Source of the DNA: Deltaproteobacteria bacterium
GTDB lineage: Bacteria; Myxococcota_A; UBA796; UBA9615
Reading direction: 5' to 3'
DNA length: 32,200 nucleotides
Assembly: GCA_023954745.1 (NCBI GenBank)
Contig: JAGSHC010000049.1
Location: forward strand, 1-32,200
Under the pieces are notes generated by a model. It made no database searches and had not been told where the DNA came from. It saw only the letters and a list, made by a program, of their open reading frames with translations. Shown one piece after another: positions 22,784 through 31,313 of this stretch (its first letter is position 1; each line of letters opens with the position of its first letter). The translations under genes were made by a program, and so were the position numbers.

Positions 22784-25357
22784 ATGCGCGTCCTGATGGT
22801 CCACCCCCACGACATCTACGATCCGCTGGAGCCGTGGACCATTCGGATCACGTCGCTGGCGCGCTGTCTCACAGAGCGCGGCCACGAGGTGAAGCTCGCC
22901 TACCACATCGCGCGGCCCGATCGGACGCCCGCTGAACTCCAGCACCGGCAGGAGTTTCCCTTCGAAGTCATCCCCTTCGTCCGCCACATGGGCCTGGGCC
23001 TGCGGAAGGCCAAGGAGCTGACCGCCCTGGGGCGCTGGGCCGACGTGGTGCACGTGCAGAAGGCCCTGGCTCACGCCGCGTTGCCGTCGGCGGTCGCCGC
23101 GTTCTGGAACCGGGTTCCGCTCCACTACGACTGGGACGACTGGGAAGCGCAGATCTACGCAGACAGCGTGGGTGTCGACCGGCACCACCGCCGCATCGAC
23201 CGCTTCGAGCGTGCTCTCCCCCGCATCGCCGACACCATCAGCGTCGCGAGCAAGGCCCTCGAGGAGCAGGCTCTGGCCCTCGGAGTGGCGCCCGCGGACA
23301 TCTTCGACGCGCCCGTGGGCGCGGATCTCTCCCGCTTCGATCGCGGCGGTGATGGCGAGTCCCTGCGCGAGGAGTTGGAGCTCGACGGCCCCATCGCCCT
23401 GTATCTGGGGCAATTGGCTGGGGCGCACGCCGCGCCGCTCTTCCTCGAGGCAGCGGCCCTTGTCCTGCAGCAGCGCCCCGACGCCGGCTTCCTGGTGGTG
23501 GGGGGAGGCCGTACGCTCGCCGCCTTGAAGGAGACGGCCGAGCGGCTCGGTGTCGCCCATCGGACTCGCTTCACGGGCGCGGTTCCGCACACGGAGGTCC
23601 CCCGGTACATGGACGTCGCCGACGTCGCGGTGGCCACTCTTCCCGACACGCCCCAGGCGCGCACGAAGTCACCGCTCAAGGTGGTGGAGTACATGGCGGC
23701 GGGCCGGGCCATCGTCGCTTCCGCCGTGGGGGAGGCCGTGCGCTTCCTCGGAGACGCCGGTCGCCTCGTGGAGCCAGGCAGCGCCAGCGCCCTCGCCGAT
23801 GCGGTGGCTGAGCTGCTGGGCGACCCCTACACGTCGAGCGAGCTCGGTGTCGCCGCCCGGGAGCGTCTACGCAGCAACTTCACCTGGATGCACACCGCCG
23901 CCAAGCTCGAAGAGGCGTACGTGCGAGCGCGCATCAAGCGGGGCCTGCTCCCCAGCGGTCGATCCCATAGCCGGGGCCTGGGTCCCGAGGGCACCGCCCC
24001 CCGCCCCAACGGCGCCCTGGGGGCCACCTTTGACGTCTCACCCAACGGTGTCCCGCAGACCCATCGAACACGCGTCCCCCAGAGCGGAATCGGCGCACCT
24101 CCTCCTCCTCCGGTCGACGAGGCCGCGGCCAGTTCGCTCCTGAAGGCGCCCGTCGCCCGGGTGCGCGAGTCGATGCGCGGACGCCTCGACCTCGCAGGCG
24201 TGATGCAGGGGGAGCTCGCCTACACCGGGCCGTGGACCATCCAGCTCGACGTCACGAACCGCTGCAACAACGACTGCATCGCCTGTTGGTTGCACAGCCC
24301 ACTCCTCGCAAAGACCGGTCCCAACGCCAAGGACCGTAGAGCCCAGCTTCGCTTCGATCTGGTCCGGCAGATGCTCGATGACGCCGCGGCGATGGGCACG
24401 CGAGACATCTACATGGCGGGGGGCGGCGATCCCATCGTCTATCCCTGGCTCAAGGAGACCGTGGAGCACGCCAAGTCCCACGGGATGACCGTCGCCATCA
24501 ACACGAACTTCGCCCTGGGTGACGAGGCGTGGTGCGACTGGGCGTGCGACGTCGGTCTCGACGACATGACGATCAGCGTGTGGGCGGGGACCGAGCGTGG
24601 TTTCGACGCCACCCACCCCAACAAGAAGCCAGCGGACTTCCACAAGCTCAAGCGCCTGCTGACCTACCTCAACAAGCGCAAGCGTGAGGTGGGACAGGGC
24701 CCGACGATCAAGCTCTACCAGGTGGTGAGCAACCTCAACTGGACCGAGTTCGACGCGATGTACGACCTGGTCGAGGAGACGGGCTCGGACGCCGTCGAGT
24801 ACACCGTGGTCGACACGGTGCCCGGGCACACCGACGTCCTGCTCTTCGACGACGACGCCCGCAAAGAACTCATCGTGCGCAGCGAGGCTCTTCAAGCGCG
24901 CCTGGAGGCCCGGGGTGAGAGCCATCGCCTCTTCGGCTTCGACCATTGGCTTCGGCGCATCAAGACCGACGGGGTCACCGAGGGGCTCGGGGACGCCTCC
25001 ATCGTGCACACCTTCCCGTGCACGATCGGCTGGACCTTCTTGCGCGTCATGCCCGACGGCAAAGTCACGAGCTGCTTGAAGTCCCACCGCATCCCCATCG
25101 GGAACCTCAATGACGAGCGACTCTCGGTCATGTGGAACAACGAGCGGCAGCGCTCCTTCCGGCGCATGACAAACGTGCGCGAGAAGAGCGATCCGTGGTT
25201 CTCGAACATCGGCAACGACCCCGACGTCGCCTGCGGGTGCGAGAAGAGCTGCGATGACCTGGGTCGCAACCTCGCCACCTGGAGGCGTCTGGAGCAGCTC
25301 AGCGGTCCGGAGAAGCTGCTCGTGCGCCACGCCAGCAAGGTCCTCACCGCGCTGTGA
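22784..25357 (+). CDS. Fusion of GT4 glycosyltransferase with radical SAM/SPASM enzyme
   Basis: 857 residues. Residues 1-385 are a GT-B fold GT4 glycosyltransferase: HPHDIYDPLEPWTIRITSLARCLTERGHEV at the N-terminus, IALYLGQLAGAH near 205-216, and TKSPLKVVEYMAAGRAIVASAVGE before the C-terminal helices. A Pro-rich linker (about 385-450; APPPPPPVDEA) leads to a radical SAM domain with VTNRCNNDCIAC (Cys494, Cys498, Cys501), the AGGGDP strand and a TIM-barrel series. A SPASM-like domain follows, with Cys746, Cys764, Cys817, Cys819 and Cys823 (FPCTIGWTFLRVMPDGKVTSC, CGCEKSC). One polypeptide would thus carry both glycosyl transfer and radical chemistry, perhaps on the same sugar or peptide. No frameshift or internal stop separates the halves. 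The stop overlaps the kinase start (GTGA). Confidence 0.88.
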   Translation: MRVLMVHPHDIYDPLEPWTIRITSLARCLTERGHEVKLAYHIARPDRTPAELQHRQEFPFEVIPFVRHMGLGLRKAKELTALGRWADVVHVQKALAHAALPSAVAAFWNRVPLHYDWDDWEAQIYADSVGVDRHHRRIDRFERALPRIADTISVASKALEEQALALGVAPADIFDAPVGADLSRFDRGGDGESLREELELDGPIALYLGQLAGAHAAPLFLEAAALVLQQRPDAGFLVVGGGRTLAALKETAERLGVAHRTRFTGAVPHTEVPRYMDVADVAVATLPDTPQARTKSPLKVVEYMAAGRAIVASAVGEAVRFLGDAGRLVEPGSASALADAVAELLGDPYTSSELGVAARERLRSNFTWMHTAAKLEEAYVRARIKRGLLPSGRSHSRGLGPEGTAPRPNGALGATFDVSPNGVPQTHRTRVPQSGIGAPPPPPVDEAAASSLLKAPVARVRESMRGRLDLAGVMQGELAYTGPWTIQLDVTNRCNNDCIACWLHSPLLAKTGPNAKDRRAQLRFDLVRQMLDDAAAMGTRDIYMAGGGDPIVYPWLKETVEHAKSHGMTVAINTNFALGDEAWCDWACDVGLDDMTISVWAGTERGFDATHPNKKPADFHKLKRLLTYLNKRKREVGQGPTIKLYQVVSNLNWTEFDAMYDLVEETGSDAVEYTVVDTVPGHTDVLLFDDDARKELIVRSEALQARLEARGESHRLFGFDHWLRRIKTDGVTEGLGDASIVHTFPCTIGWTFLRVMPDGKVTSCLKSHRIPIGNLNDERLSVMWNNERQRSFRRMTNVREKSDPWFSNIGNDPDVACGCEKSCDDLGRNLATWRRLEQLSGPEKLLVRHASKVLTAL

Positions 25358-27216
25358 CCGACCCCTTTCAGCTCCAGGACCCGTTTCGGGCCGTGGACGA
25401 CGAGACCGGTCGCGCCGAGCTACGCGAGCGGGCGGACAACTACCGCAAGCTGGGCCGAAGCGAGGAGGTCCTGGACATCTATTGGCGGCTGTCGGACTGG
25501 CAGCGCATGGCGGACTACCTCATGGAGCTGGAGCGTCCGGTCGAGGCTGGGACTGCCTGGCTGAGGCTGCTCCCGTTCCTTCCGGTGCGAGCCGACACGC
25601 TGACCCGGGTTGAGGCCATGGCGGCCCGGGAGGCGGCGCGGTGCTATGCGAGCGGGGGGATGCACCGCGCAGGCGCTGGCCTGCTCCTCAACCTGGGCGA
25701 CCGAGACGCGGCCATCGAGGTCCTCCGGGCCGGCGACCTGACCGACGAGATCGCAAGCGTCGAGGCGCACGAGAGCCTGGCTGGGAATCCCTGGCCTGGC
25801 GGCATGGTCTCGTCCAGAACTCCGGCCGGGGCGCGGGATGGCGCCGAGACATCCGAGCACCGCGTGGTTCGCCTCGGCTCCGAGGCAGCCGGCCCGGACC
25901 CCGCGGCCGACGACGGGTCCGGCTCCGCCCTCGACGCTCTGGTCCAGGTCCCCGTAGGCGACCCGCACTACCTCGATGTCGCGGACCTCGTGGCACGACT
26001 CGCGTTTCAACACGGCCTGATGTCGGCGAAGGTCGCGCTGTTCCTCGAGCCGCTCTTGTCGGGAGAGGGCCTCGATGGACGGCAGCCCGACGCCGACACC
26101 GTCTATAGACTCGGCCGCCTGCACGAGCGCATCGGAATCACCGAGAAGGCAACTGTGGCCTATGCGCACGCCCTCGCCATCAATCCCACGCACCGCGCGT
26201 CGGCCGTGCGCTCCGCGCGGCTGAAGAACCCCCAAGGGGGCGCTGAGGACGCGGTCGATGCCTTCTCCAAGAGCATGGAGATGGGGGCCTCGGAACACGA
26301 CCGGGAGCAGCTTCGAGCGCGGGTGGTCACCACCACCACGGAGTTCAACCTCGGTCCGCTGGTGCCGGGCTCGGAGGTCGCCGGGCGGTTCTTGTTGGAG
26401 GACCCCATCGGAGAGGGCGGATGCGGCGTCGTCTTTTCGGCGCAAGACCACCAGACCGGCAAGCGTGTCGCCCTCAAGATCTTGCGTTCGGGGGCCGGAG
26501 AGTTGCGGGCAGTCCAGCGGTTCCAACGCGAGATCGAGATCAGCAAGGGGCTGCGCCACCCCAACGTCGTGGAGACCATGGACAGCGGCGAGTGGCGGGA
26601 CCTCCACTGGATCTCCATGGAGCGGCTGGACGGCATCGACCTGGGGGTCCTGCTTCGCCGCATTGGCCGCCCGCTGCCCGTCGGTCCGTCGATCCGGGTC
26701 CTGCGCCAGACTCTCGAGGGCCTCTCTCACGCGCACGACAGCGGCGTCATCCACCGCGACATCAAGCCCTCGAACATCTTCGTGCTGAGGAAGACCCACA
26801 ACATCAAGCTGTTGGACTTCGGACTCGCCTTCATCACCAATGCCACGCGCTTCACTCGCGCTGGCACCACGGTGGGCAGCCCCCGCTACATGGCTCCTGA
26901 GCGGCTGCGGGGCGACGTCGACTTCGGTCCCTGGAGCGACCTGTATGCGCTGGGCGTGGTGGTCCACCGGATGCTGACGGCGACGATGCCGTTCAAGGAG
27001 AAGGACCTCGTCCAGCTGCTGGCGGAGATCAGGTCCGTCGACCCTCCGCCGCCGTCGACCCTGAACTCCAGCGTGCCCCCGGAGCTCGACGCCATGGTCG
27101 CGAAGCTGCTTTCGAAGGAACCACTGGAGCGCTACCGCGCCGCCGGGGAGGTCCTCGCCGACCTCGACCCCCTGGAGCACCGCCTCGCCGCGGAGCGAGG
27201 AACGAAGAGGAACTGA
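25354..27216 (+). CDS. Ser/Thr protein kinase with N-terminal TPR-like region
   Basis: 620 residues from the GTG at 25354, overlapping the preceding stop. Residues about 15-320 are helical and TPR-like (ADNYRKLGRSEEVLDIYWRLSDW, AREAARCYASGGMHRAGAGLLLNLGDRDAAIEVL, YRLGRLHERIGITEKATVAYAHALAINP), with a low-complexity spacer near 150-195. The C-terminal kinase domain (about 345-610) is complete: IGEGGCGVV loop (352-360), VALKIL with Lys375, HRDIKPSN with Asp469, DFG with Asp488, and MAPER. There is no membrane segment, so it is probably cytoplasmic. Catalytic-last order is unlike the usual bacterial PknB type with kinase first and a membrane anchor. Translational coupling to the glycosyltransferase-radical SAM fusion suggests it controls, or responds to, that pathway. 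Confidence 0.9.
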   Translation: MTDPFQLQDPFRAVDDETGRAELRERADNYRKLGRSEEVLDIYWRLSDWQRMADYLMELERPVEAGTAWLRLLPFLPVRADTLTRVEAMAAREAARCYASGGMHRAGAGLLLNLGDRDAAIEVLRAGDLTDEIASVEAHESLAGNPWPGGMVSSRTPAGARDGAETSEHRVVRLGSEAAGPDPAADDGSGSALDALVQVPVGDPHYLDVADLVARLAFQHGLMSAKVALFLEPLLSGEGLDGRQPDADTVYRLGRLHERIGITEKATVAYAHALAINPTHRASAVRSARLKNPQGGAEDAVDAFSKSMEMGASEHDREQLRARVVTTTTEFNLGPLVPGSEVAGRFLLEDPIGEGGCGVVFSAQDHQTGKRVALKILRSGAGELRAVQRFQREIEISKGLRHPNVVETMDSGEWRDLHWISMERLDGIDLGVLLRRIGRPLPVGPSIRVLRQTLEGLSHAHDSGVIHRDIKPSNIFVLRKTHNIKLLDFGLAFITNATRFTRAGTTVGSPRYMAPERLRGDVDFGPWSDLYALGVVVHRMLTATMPFKEKDLVQLLAEIRSVDPPPPSTLNSSVPPELDAMVAKLLSKEPLERYRAAGEVLADLDPLEHRLAAERGTKRN

Positions 27217-27245
27217 GGCCGGCCCTCCTCATCGACACCCACGAG

Positions 27246-27264
27246 ACCCGGGGCTGACCTGGGT
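27246..27264. terminator. Hairpin between convergent genes
   Basis: ACCCGGG (27246-27252) pairs with CCTGGGT (27258-27264), with one G-T wobble, around a GCTGA loop. It is followed by TCCTT. It lies in the 75-base gap between the kinase stop and the convergent gene ending at 27292. Confidence 0.4.
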
Positions 27265-27291
27265 TCCTTGGGACCTCGCGCGGCGAACGTC

Positions 27292-28038
27292 CTACAGGTA
27301 GCGGAACCAAAGCCCCGCGCGCTTTGCGGCGGCGCGTCGGTAGAGATTCGTCAGAGCCTCGAAGTCGTTCTCGAGCCAGGTCGCCGTCTCTTCGGCGCTC
27401 GGCCCGGTCCCGATGACGCCGTTGATGGCCTCGTCGAGAGTCGGCCGGTCGATGCCGTCGAGGGAGCTCGAGAGCTCGAGGACCTCGGCCGGCGGCCGGT
27501 AGGTGTGGCGCTCGGTGGGCGCGGACTGAGGCACCTCGAACACCAGGTCACCCACGTGGTCCTCGGGCGTCGCGGAGCCCTCGAGGATGCCGGGGAAGCC
27601 GTCCTCACCGATGTCGTCGGGGAAGAGCGCTTGAAGGACTCCAATGAGCTCGCTGCTCACGCGGACCGGCGCTCCACGCTTGCCGATGACTGACCAGCGA
27701 ATCGCGGCGTCGCGGACCTCGGGCAGGTCGAGGCGGGCGAGGTTCGAGGCGGAGCGGTCGTCGCCGTGCTCCAGGGCGATCTGGCGCTCGAGATCGTCGA
27801 TCATCGCGTCGCGGCCCGGCACGTCGAGGTCTTTCAGGCGGCGCTGAGCGGCCCGTAGTCGGTTCACCTCGTCGGGGTCGGCGCGATAGCCGGGAGCGAG
27901 GGCGGCTCGGTGGAGGATCGCGCGGTCTGCGCCCTTGGTGGCCACCTTCATGTAGGCCCAGAGCACCGTCTCGAAGAGACCTTCGTGGTCGACCGCGATG
28001 AGCTGTACCTGCACATCATCGCCAAACGGACCGTTCAT
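27292..28038 (-). CDS. Hypothetical acidic cytoplasmic protein
   Basis: 248 residues from the ATG at 28038, which overlaps the upstream stop by 4 bases (ATGA). That overlap decides the start against longer in-frame candidates lying antisense-like within the neighbour. The product is acidic and mostly helical, with a charged central segment (RLRAAQRRLKDLDVPGRDAMIDDLERQIALEHGDD) and a helical C-terminus ending AAAKRAGLWFRYL. No signal peptide, membrane segment or family motif was recognised. It is the last gene of a four-gene minus-strand unit with a glycosyltransferase and a VanZ-like/sulfatase-fold protein, so an envelope-related role is possible but unsupported by its own sequence. Confidence 0.72.
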   Translation of the reverse strand: MNGPFGDDVQVQLIAVDHEGLFETVLWAYMKVATKGADRAILHRAALAPGYRADPDEVNRLRAAQRRLKDLDVPGRDAMIDDLERQIALEHGDDRSASNLARLDLPEVRDAAIRWSVIGKRGAPVRVSSELIGVLQALFPDDIGEDGFPGILEGSATPEDHVGDLVFEVPQSAPTERHTYRPPAEVLELSSSLDGIDRPTLDEAINGVIGTGPSAEETATWLENDFEALTNLYRRAAAKRAGLWFRYL

Positions 28039-29435
28039 CCGAGCACCTCCAGCGCCACCTCTTGCAGCCGTATCAAGGCCGGCCCCCACTCGCGAAGGAG
28101 GGGCGCGGCGCGACCCCGGTCGAGAGCGACCGGGTCTCCCCAAGGCTGCGTGCGCGCCGCCGATCCTACGCGTGACAGCGCACGATCGGTGCGGCCAGCG
28201 AGATCCGCGTGCACGGCGTCGAGGGGCTCGAGGGGAGAGCGACCTGCTGCCAGCGCGATCACGCGGGGCCAGGCTCCGAAGATCAGCTCCCGCGCCTGGG
28301 CCGCGCTCCCGCCGCGAAACACCCCGCCCGTGACGCTGATCAGAGCGGCCACCTCGGCCCGCAGGTCCGTGCCCACGAAGTCGGTGCCCTGAAGCCCGTC
28401 GTAGATGACGTCCTCCCCCATCAAGCGCCGCGCCCCGAGACGCAGGGCGAGGCGCCGTAGGGGCCTCCGCCACAGACGCCGGCGAAGCTGACCGTGCAGA
28501 GTCGCGAGGCTCAAGACCAGAGGCTCCGTCCCGTCGGCGCAGGCACCGACGAGCAGGTCTCGGTCCACGAGCCCCAGGTGGGCCGACAGACGGCGCCGCA
28601 GGGCGGCCGCCCGATGCAGGGGGGAGTCGTCGGCGACCACCGCGACGAGCTGGTGGGCGTGCAACGTTCCCCAGGGCCCGGGGAGCAGGTAGAGCGCGAG
28701 CATCTCGTGTTGGATGTGTCGGGGCAGGTCAGCGAGCAGGGTGCGCTCGAGAGCCGCGAGGGCGTCTGCGTGGGGCGCCGGGGACTCCGGGCGGGCTTCG
28801 GGATCGAGCCTGGGCCCGTCGTCTGCCGTCACCTCGCCCGCAAAGGTGGCGTGGGCCACTCCAAAGGTGGCGGCGAACACGGCGTCGCTGTCTGCGCCCG
28901 CCGGTGGAATCGCGGGAAAGCGCGAGGGAAGGGTCTGTCGCTCGCACACGCGGCGGAAGCTCTCGGCGGCACGGACCGCCGCTCCCGCGGGGGCATCCCG
29001 GTGCATCCCTCGCGGGAGCTCCCACCACAGGAGCTCGGCTGCGTGACGCAGCGCCCGACGTCGATCTTCGACCTCGTCGTCTTCGACGCGCGGAAGTGCC
29101 TCGCCCCAGACGGGTGCGCTCGACGGATGCCCCACGACACCACCGGACCACACCTCCCACTCCCGCGTGGAGATGGCCAGCGAGGGCGTCGAGGCGGCGA
29201 TCTCGTAGAACCGCGCGCGCGCATCCGGTGGGCTGGGCTCGTGGATGAGGACCCACTGGGGCGCGTCGGGAAGGTGGGTTCCCTTCGGTCCCGCGAGGAC
29301 CGTCACTGGTGTCAGGCCCGCCTCCCGGGCGGCGTGGACGATGCGGTCAGGGGCACCCCGACCCTCGAGCCGACTCACGGCGCGAGCGAGAGGACCGGCG
29401 ACGGTGCGCAAAGGGACGGGGAGCCGACGAGACAT
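28035..29435 (-). CDS. Hypothetical Arg-rich protein in glycan operon
   Basis: 466 residues from the ATG at 29435, 27 bases after the upstream stop. The first ~100 residues alternate strands and helices (RIVHAAREAGLTPVTVLAGPKGTHLP, QWVLIHEPSPPDARARFYEIAAS), like an alpha/beta domain. The middle is helical with several His and Trp (HAAELLWWELPRGMHRD, LPRHIQHEMLALYLLPGPWGTLHAHQLVAVVADDSPLHRAAALRRRL). A basic stretch (LRRRLWRRPLRRLALRLGARRL) near 330-350 could sit on a membrane surface or bind nucleic acid. No family was recognised, and no catalytic motif is evident. Its stop overlaps the next gene (ATGA), so the two unknown proteins are probably made together and may act together. Confidence 0.72.
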   Translation of the reverse strand: MSRRLPVPLRTVAGPLARAVSRLEGRGAPDRIVHAAREAGLTPVTVLAGPKGTHLPDAPQWVLIHEPSPPDARARFYEIAASTPSLAISTREWEVWSGGVVGHPSSAPVWGEALPRVEDDEVEDRRRALRHAAELLWWELPRGMHRDAPAGAAVRAAESFRRVCERQTLPSRFPAIPPAGADSDAVFAATFGVAHATFAGEVTADDGPRLDPEARPESPAPHADALAALERTLLADLPRHIQHEMLALYLLPGPWGTLHAHQLVAVVADDSPLHRAAALRRRLSAHLGLVDRDLLVGACADGTEPLVLSLATLHGQLRRRLWRRPLRRLALRLGARRLMGEDVIYDGLQGTDFVGTDLRAEVAALISVTGGVFRGGSAAQARELIFGAWPRVIALAAGRSPLEPLDAVHADLAGRTDRALSRVGSAARTQPWGDPVALDRGRAAPLLREWGPALIRLQEVALEVLG

Positions 29436-29462
29436 GGCACGGCAGCATAGCCGCAGCCAGGC

Positions 29463-31313
29463 TCACTCAGCCGGGACGGGGGTCTGGAGGGCCTTCGCGA
29501 GGGCACGGGCCCGGCGCAGGAGTGGCTCCAACGTGCCATCGCACGCCGGCTCCTCCTGGTCTGCGCCATAACGGCACCACTCCCAGCGGTCCCCTTGCAC
29601 GGCGGCGACCCGCTCTGCTCGCCGCGGAGGAGGGCACTGCCAGCCGCAGGGAGAGCTCACGAACCAGGTGGTTGGCGCGGAGCCAGCCTCCGGGGACTCG
29701 AGGAGCACGGCGTCGCTTCGGTCCACGCCCACGAGGGTTGGATCCGCGGACGGAAGGGTCACCGCGACCCCGAGGAGCGGAAGAAGCGTGGGGAGCAGGT
29801 CCTGTTGCCGGAGGGAGCTGGACGAGCGCTGCCCCGCGCGGGCGCCATCGGGGAGCCGGATCAGCATCGGGATGTCCTGGAGCACCGGTCGAGGGACGCT
29901 GTCCAGGGTGGTGGAGGCGTGTCCGATGCCGTCGTTCTCGAGCAGCTCCTCGCCATGGTCCGCGGTGAGGACGACCAGCGTGCGGCCGAGCTCTCCGCTC
30001 GCTTCGATGGCAGACATCACGCGTCCCAGCGCTGCGTCGGCGTCCGCCACTTCCGCGGCGTAGAGCGCTCTGACGATGGGCTTCAGCCAGTCGTGACGTC
30101 CCGGGAAGGCAGCCCTCGGCACCGTGTAGTGACTGCGGGCCCGGTCGAGGATTGGCGCGCTGGGGATCTCCGAGGGCAGGCCGAGCTCCAACAGCCTCTC
30201 AGGGGTCGCGTCATAGGGCGCATGCACGTCGCGCAGATGGACCCACGCGAAGACCGGGGCCTCGTTGGTGACGAGCGCGTGTCCCAGGGCGGTGGCCTCA
30301 TCGCTCCGGTCGAGCTCGGTCGTGATGCCCAGGTGGCGGTAGTTCTCGGTGTCGTCGCCGGCGTGTCCGACGACGACCCACCCAGCGTCCGCCAGCTGCT
30401 CCAGCGGGAGCACCAGGCTGGGAGCGATGTCGAGGCCTCGCCCGTCGACCCCATGCACCGCGGGGTGGAGTGCGCTCAGGGTCGACACCATCGAGGGGCT
30501 GGTCCATGTCCCGGCGGCGACTCCAGCGAGGGCCAGCGACTCTGCGGCGAGAGCATCCATGGCCGGCGTCGGTACGGGAGCTCGCCCATGGGGAGGGACG
30601 TGATCAGCGCGAAGAGCGTCGATCGTGATGAGGACGACGTTGTGGTCGGCGTAGATGCCTTCGACGCGCTGGACCTCAACACGCTCTTGCGCCGCGGGGG
30701 CGTAGACCGGGACCTCCGCCGGGGGGCCATCCTGAGAACCACCGGTTCGGGGAGGTGGTGCGACGCCGATGGCCCGCTGGATTGGAGCAAATAGCAACGC
30801 CACCGTCACGAGAACCACTGGAGAGGCCCAAGCAGCCCATCCCCCGAGAGCCAGCAGCGGGACGATGGAGCCGCCGAGTCCATTGGCGAGCAGGTCCATC
30901 CAGTCGAACTGCCGCTCGGGATGCATGCCCTGCAACCCCTCGTCGCCCACCCCCGCGACGAGCACCAGTCCGATGGCGACCGCGCTCCTCGCCCGTCCTT
31001 CGCCGGCAGCTCGCCATGCGAGCCAGCCCAACGGCGGGTACAGCACGAGGTGGAAGCGCTCCTCGGGCAGCTCCCACTGCGAGAAGAGCAGAGCGGCGGC
31101 CAGGCCGGTGGCCAGGAGCACCGGGAGCGAAGGGGCCTCCTCTTCCTGGGCAAGGAACCAGCCGAGCCCGAGCAGGACTCCCCCGAAGGCGAGCATCACG
31201 AAGCTCGACAGGGCGTCGGCGCCGCGCAGCGCACTGGCGATGAGGCGGGCGGGTCCGACGGAGCACCAGACCGCGAGCACCGCCGCTGCGAAGAGCACGC
31301 GGTCTCGGATCAT
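29463..31313 (-). CDS. Membrane enzyme: VanZ-like domain fused to sulfatase-fold hydrolase
   Basis: 616 residues from the ATG at 31313, which overlaps the upstream glycosyltransferase stop (ATGA). Residues 1-180 are a membrane domain with about five or six helices. DEGLQGMHPERQFDWMDLLANGLGG (124-148) fits the VanZ-family pattern (E-x2-Q, Arg, Asp, Asn-x-x-Gly). A Pro-rich stretch (about 185-215) leads to a sulfatase-fold domain with ITIDALRADH (Asp232, Asp237), TWTSPSMVSTLSALHP with Thr271 at the nucleophile position, an HLRDVHAPYD metal-site block, and LTADHGEE (Asp452, His453). A Thr nucleophile excludes formylglycine chemistry, so phosphodiester hydrolysis or phospho-substituent transfer fits better than sulfatase activity. 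It probably acts at the outer face of the inner membrane on a lipid-linked or surface glycan. Confidence 0.85.
   Translation of the reverse strand: MIRDRVLFAAAVLAVWCSVGPARLIASALRGADALSSFVMLAFGGVLLGLGWFLAQEEEAPSLPVLLATGLAAALLFSQWELPEERFHLVLYPPLGWLAWRAAGEGRARSAVAIGLVLVAGVGDEGLQGMHPERQFDWMDLLANGLGGSIVPLLALGGWAAWASPVVLVTVALLFAPIQRAIGVAPPPRTGGSQDGPPAEVPVYAPAAQERVEVQRVEGIYADHNVVLITIDALRADHVPPHGRAPVPTPAMDALAAESLALAGVAAGTWTSPSMVSTLSALHPAVHGVDGRGLDIAPSLVLPLEQLADAGWVVVGHAGDDTENYRHLGITTELDRSDEATALGHALVTNEAPVFAWVHLRDVHAPYDATPERLLELGLPSEIPSAPILDRARSHYTVPRAAFPGRHDWLKPIVRALYAAEVADADAALGRVMSAIEASGELGRTLVVLTADHGEELLENDGIGHASTTLDSVPRPVLQDIPMLIRLPDGARAGQRSSSSLRQQDLLPTLLPLLGVAVTLPSADPTLVGVDRSDAVLLESPEAGSAPTTWFVSSPCGWQCPPPRRAERVAAVQGDRWEWCRYGADQEEPACDGTLEPLLRRARALAKALQTPVPAE

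Noticed and set aside
28494-29450. Plus-strand frame of 318 codons opposite the 466-residue unknown protein
   Set aside because: The minus-strand frame is longer, fits the operon with a 27-base gap and an ATGA overlap, and has more protein-like composition.
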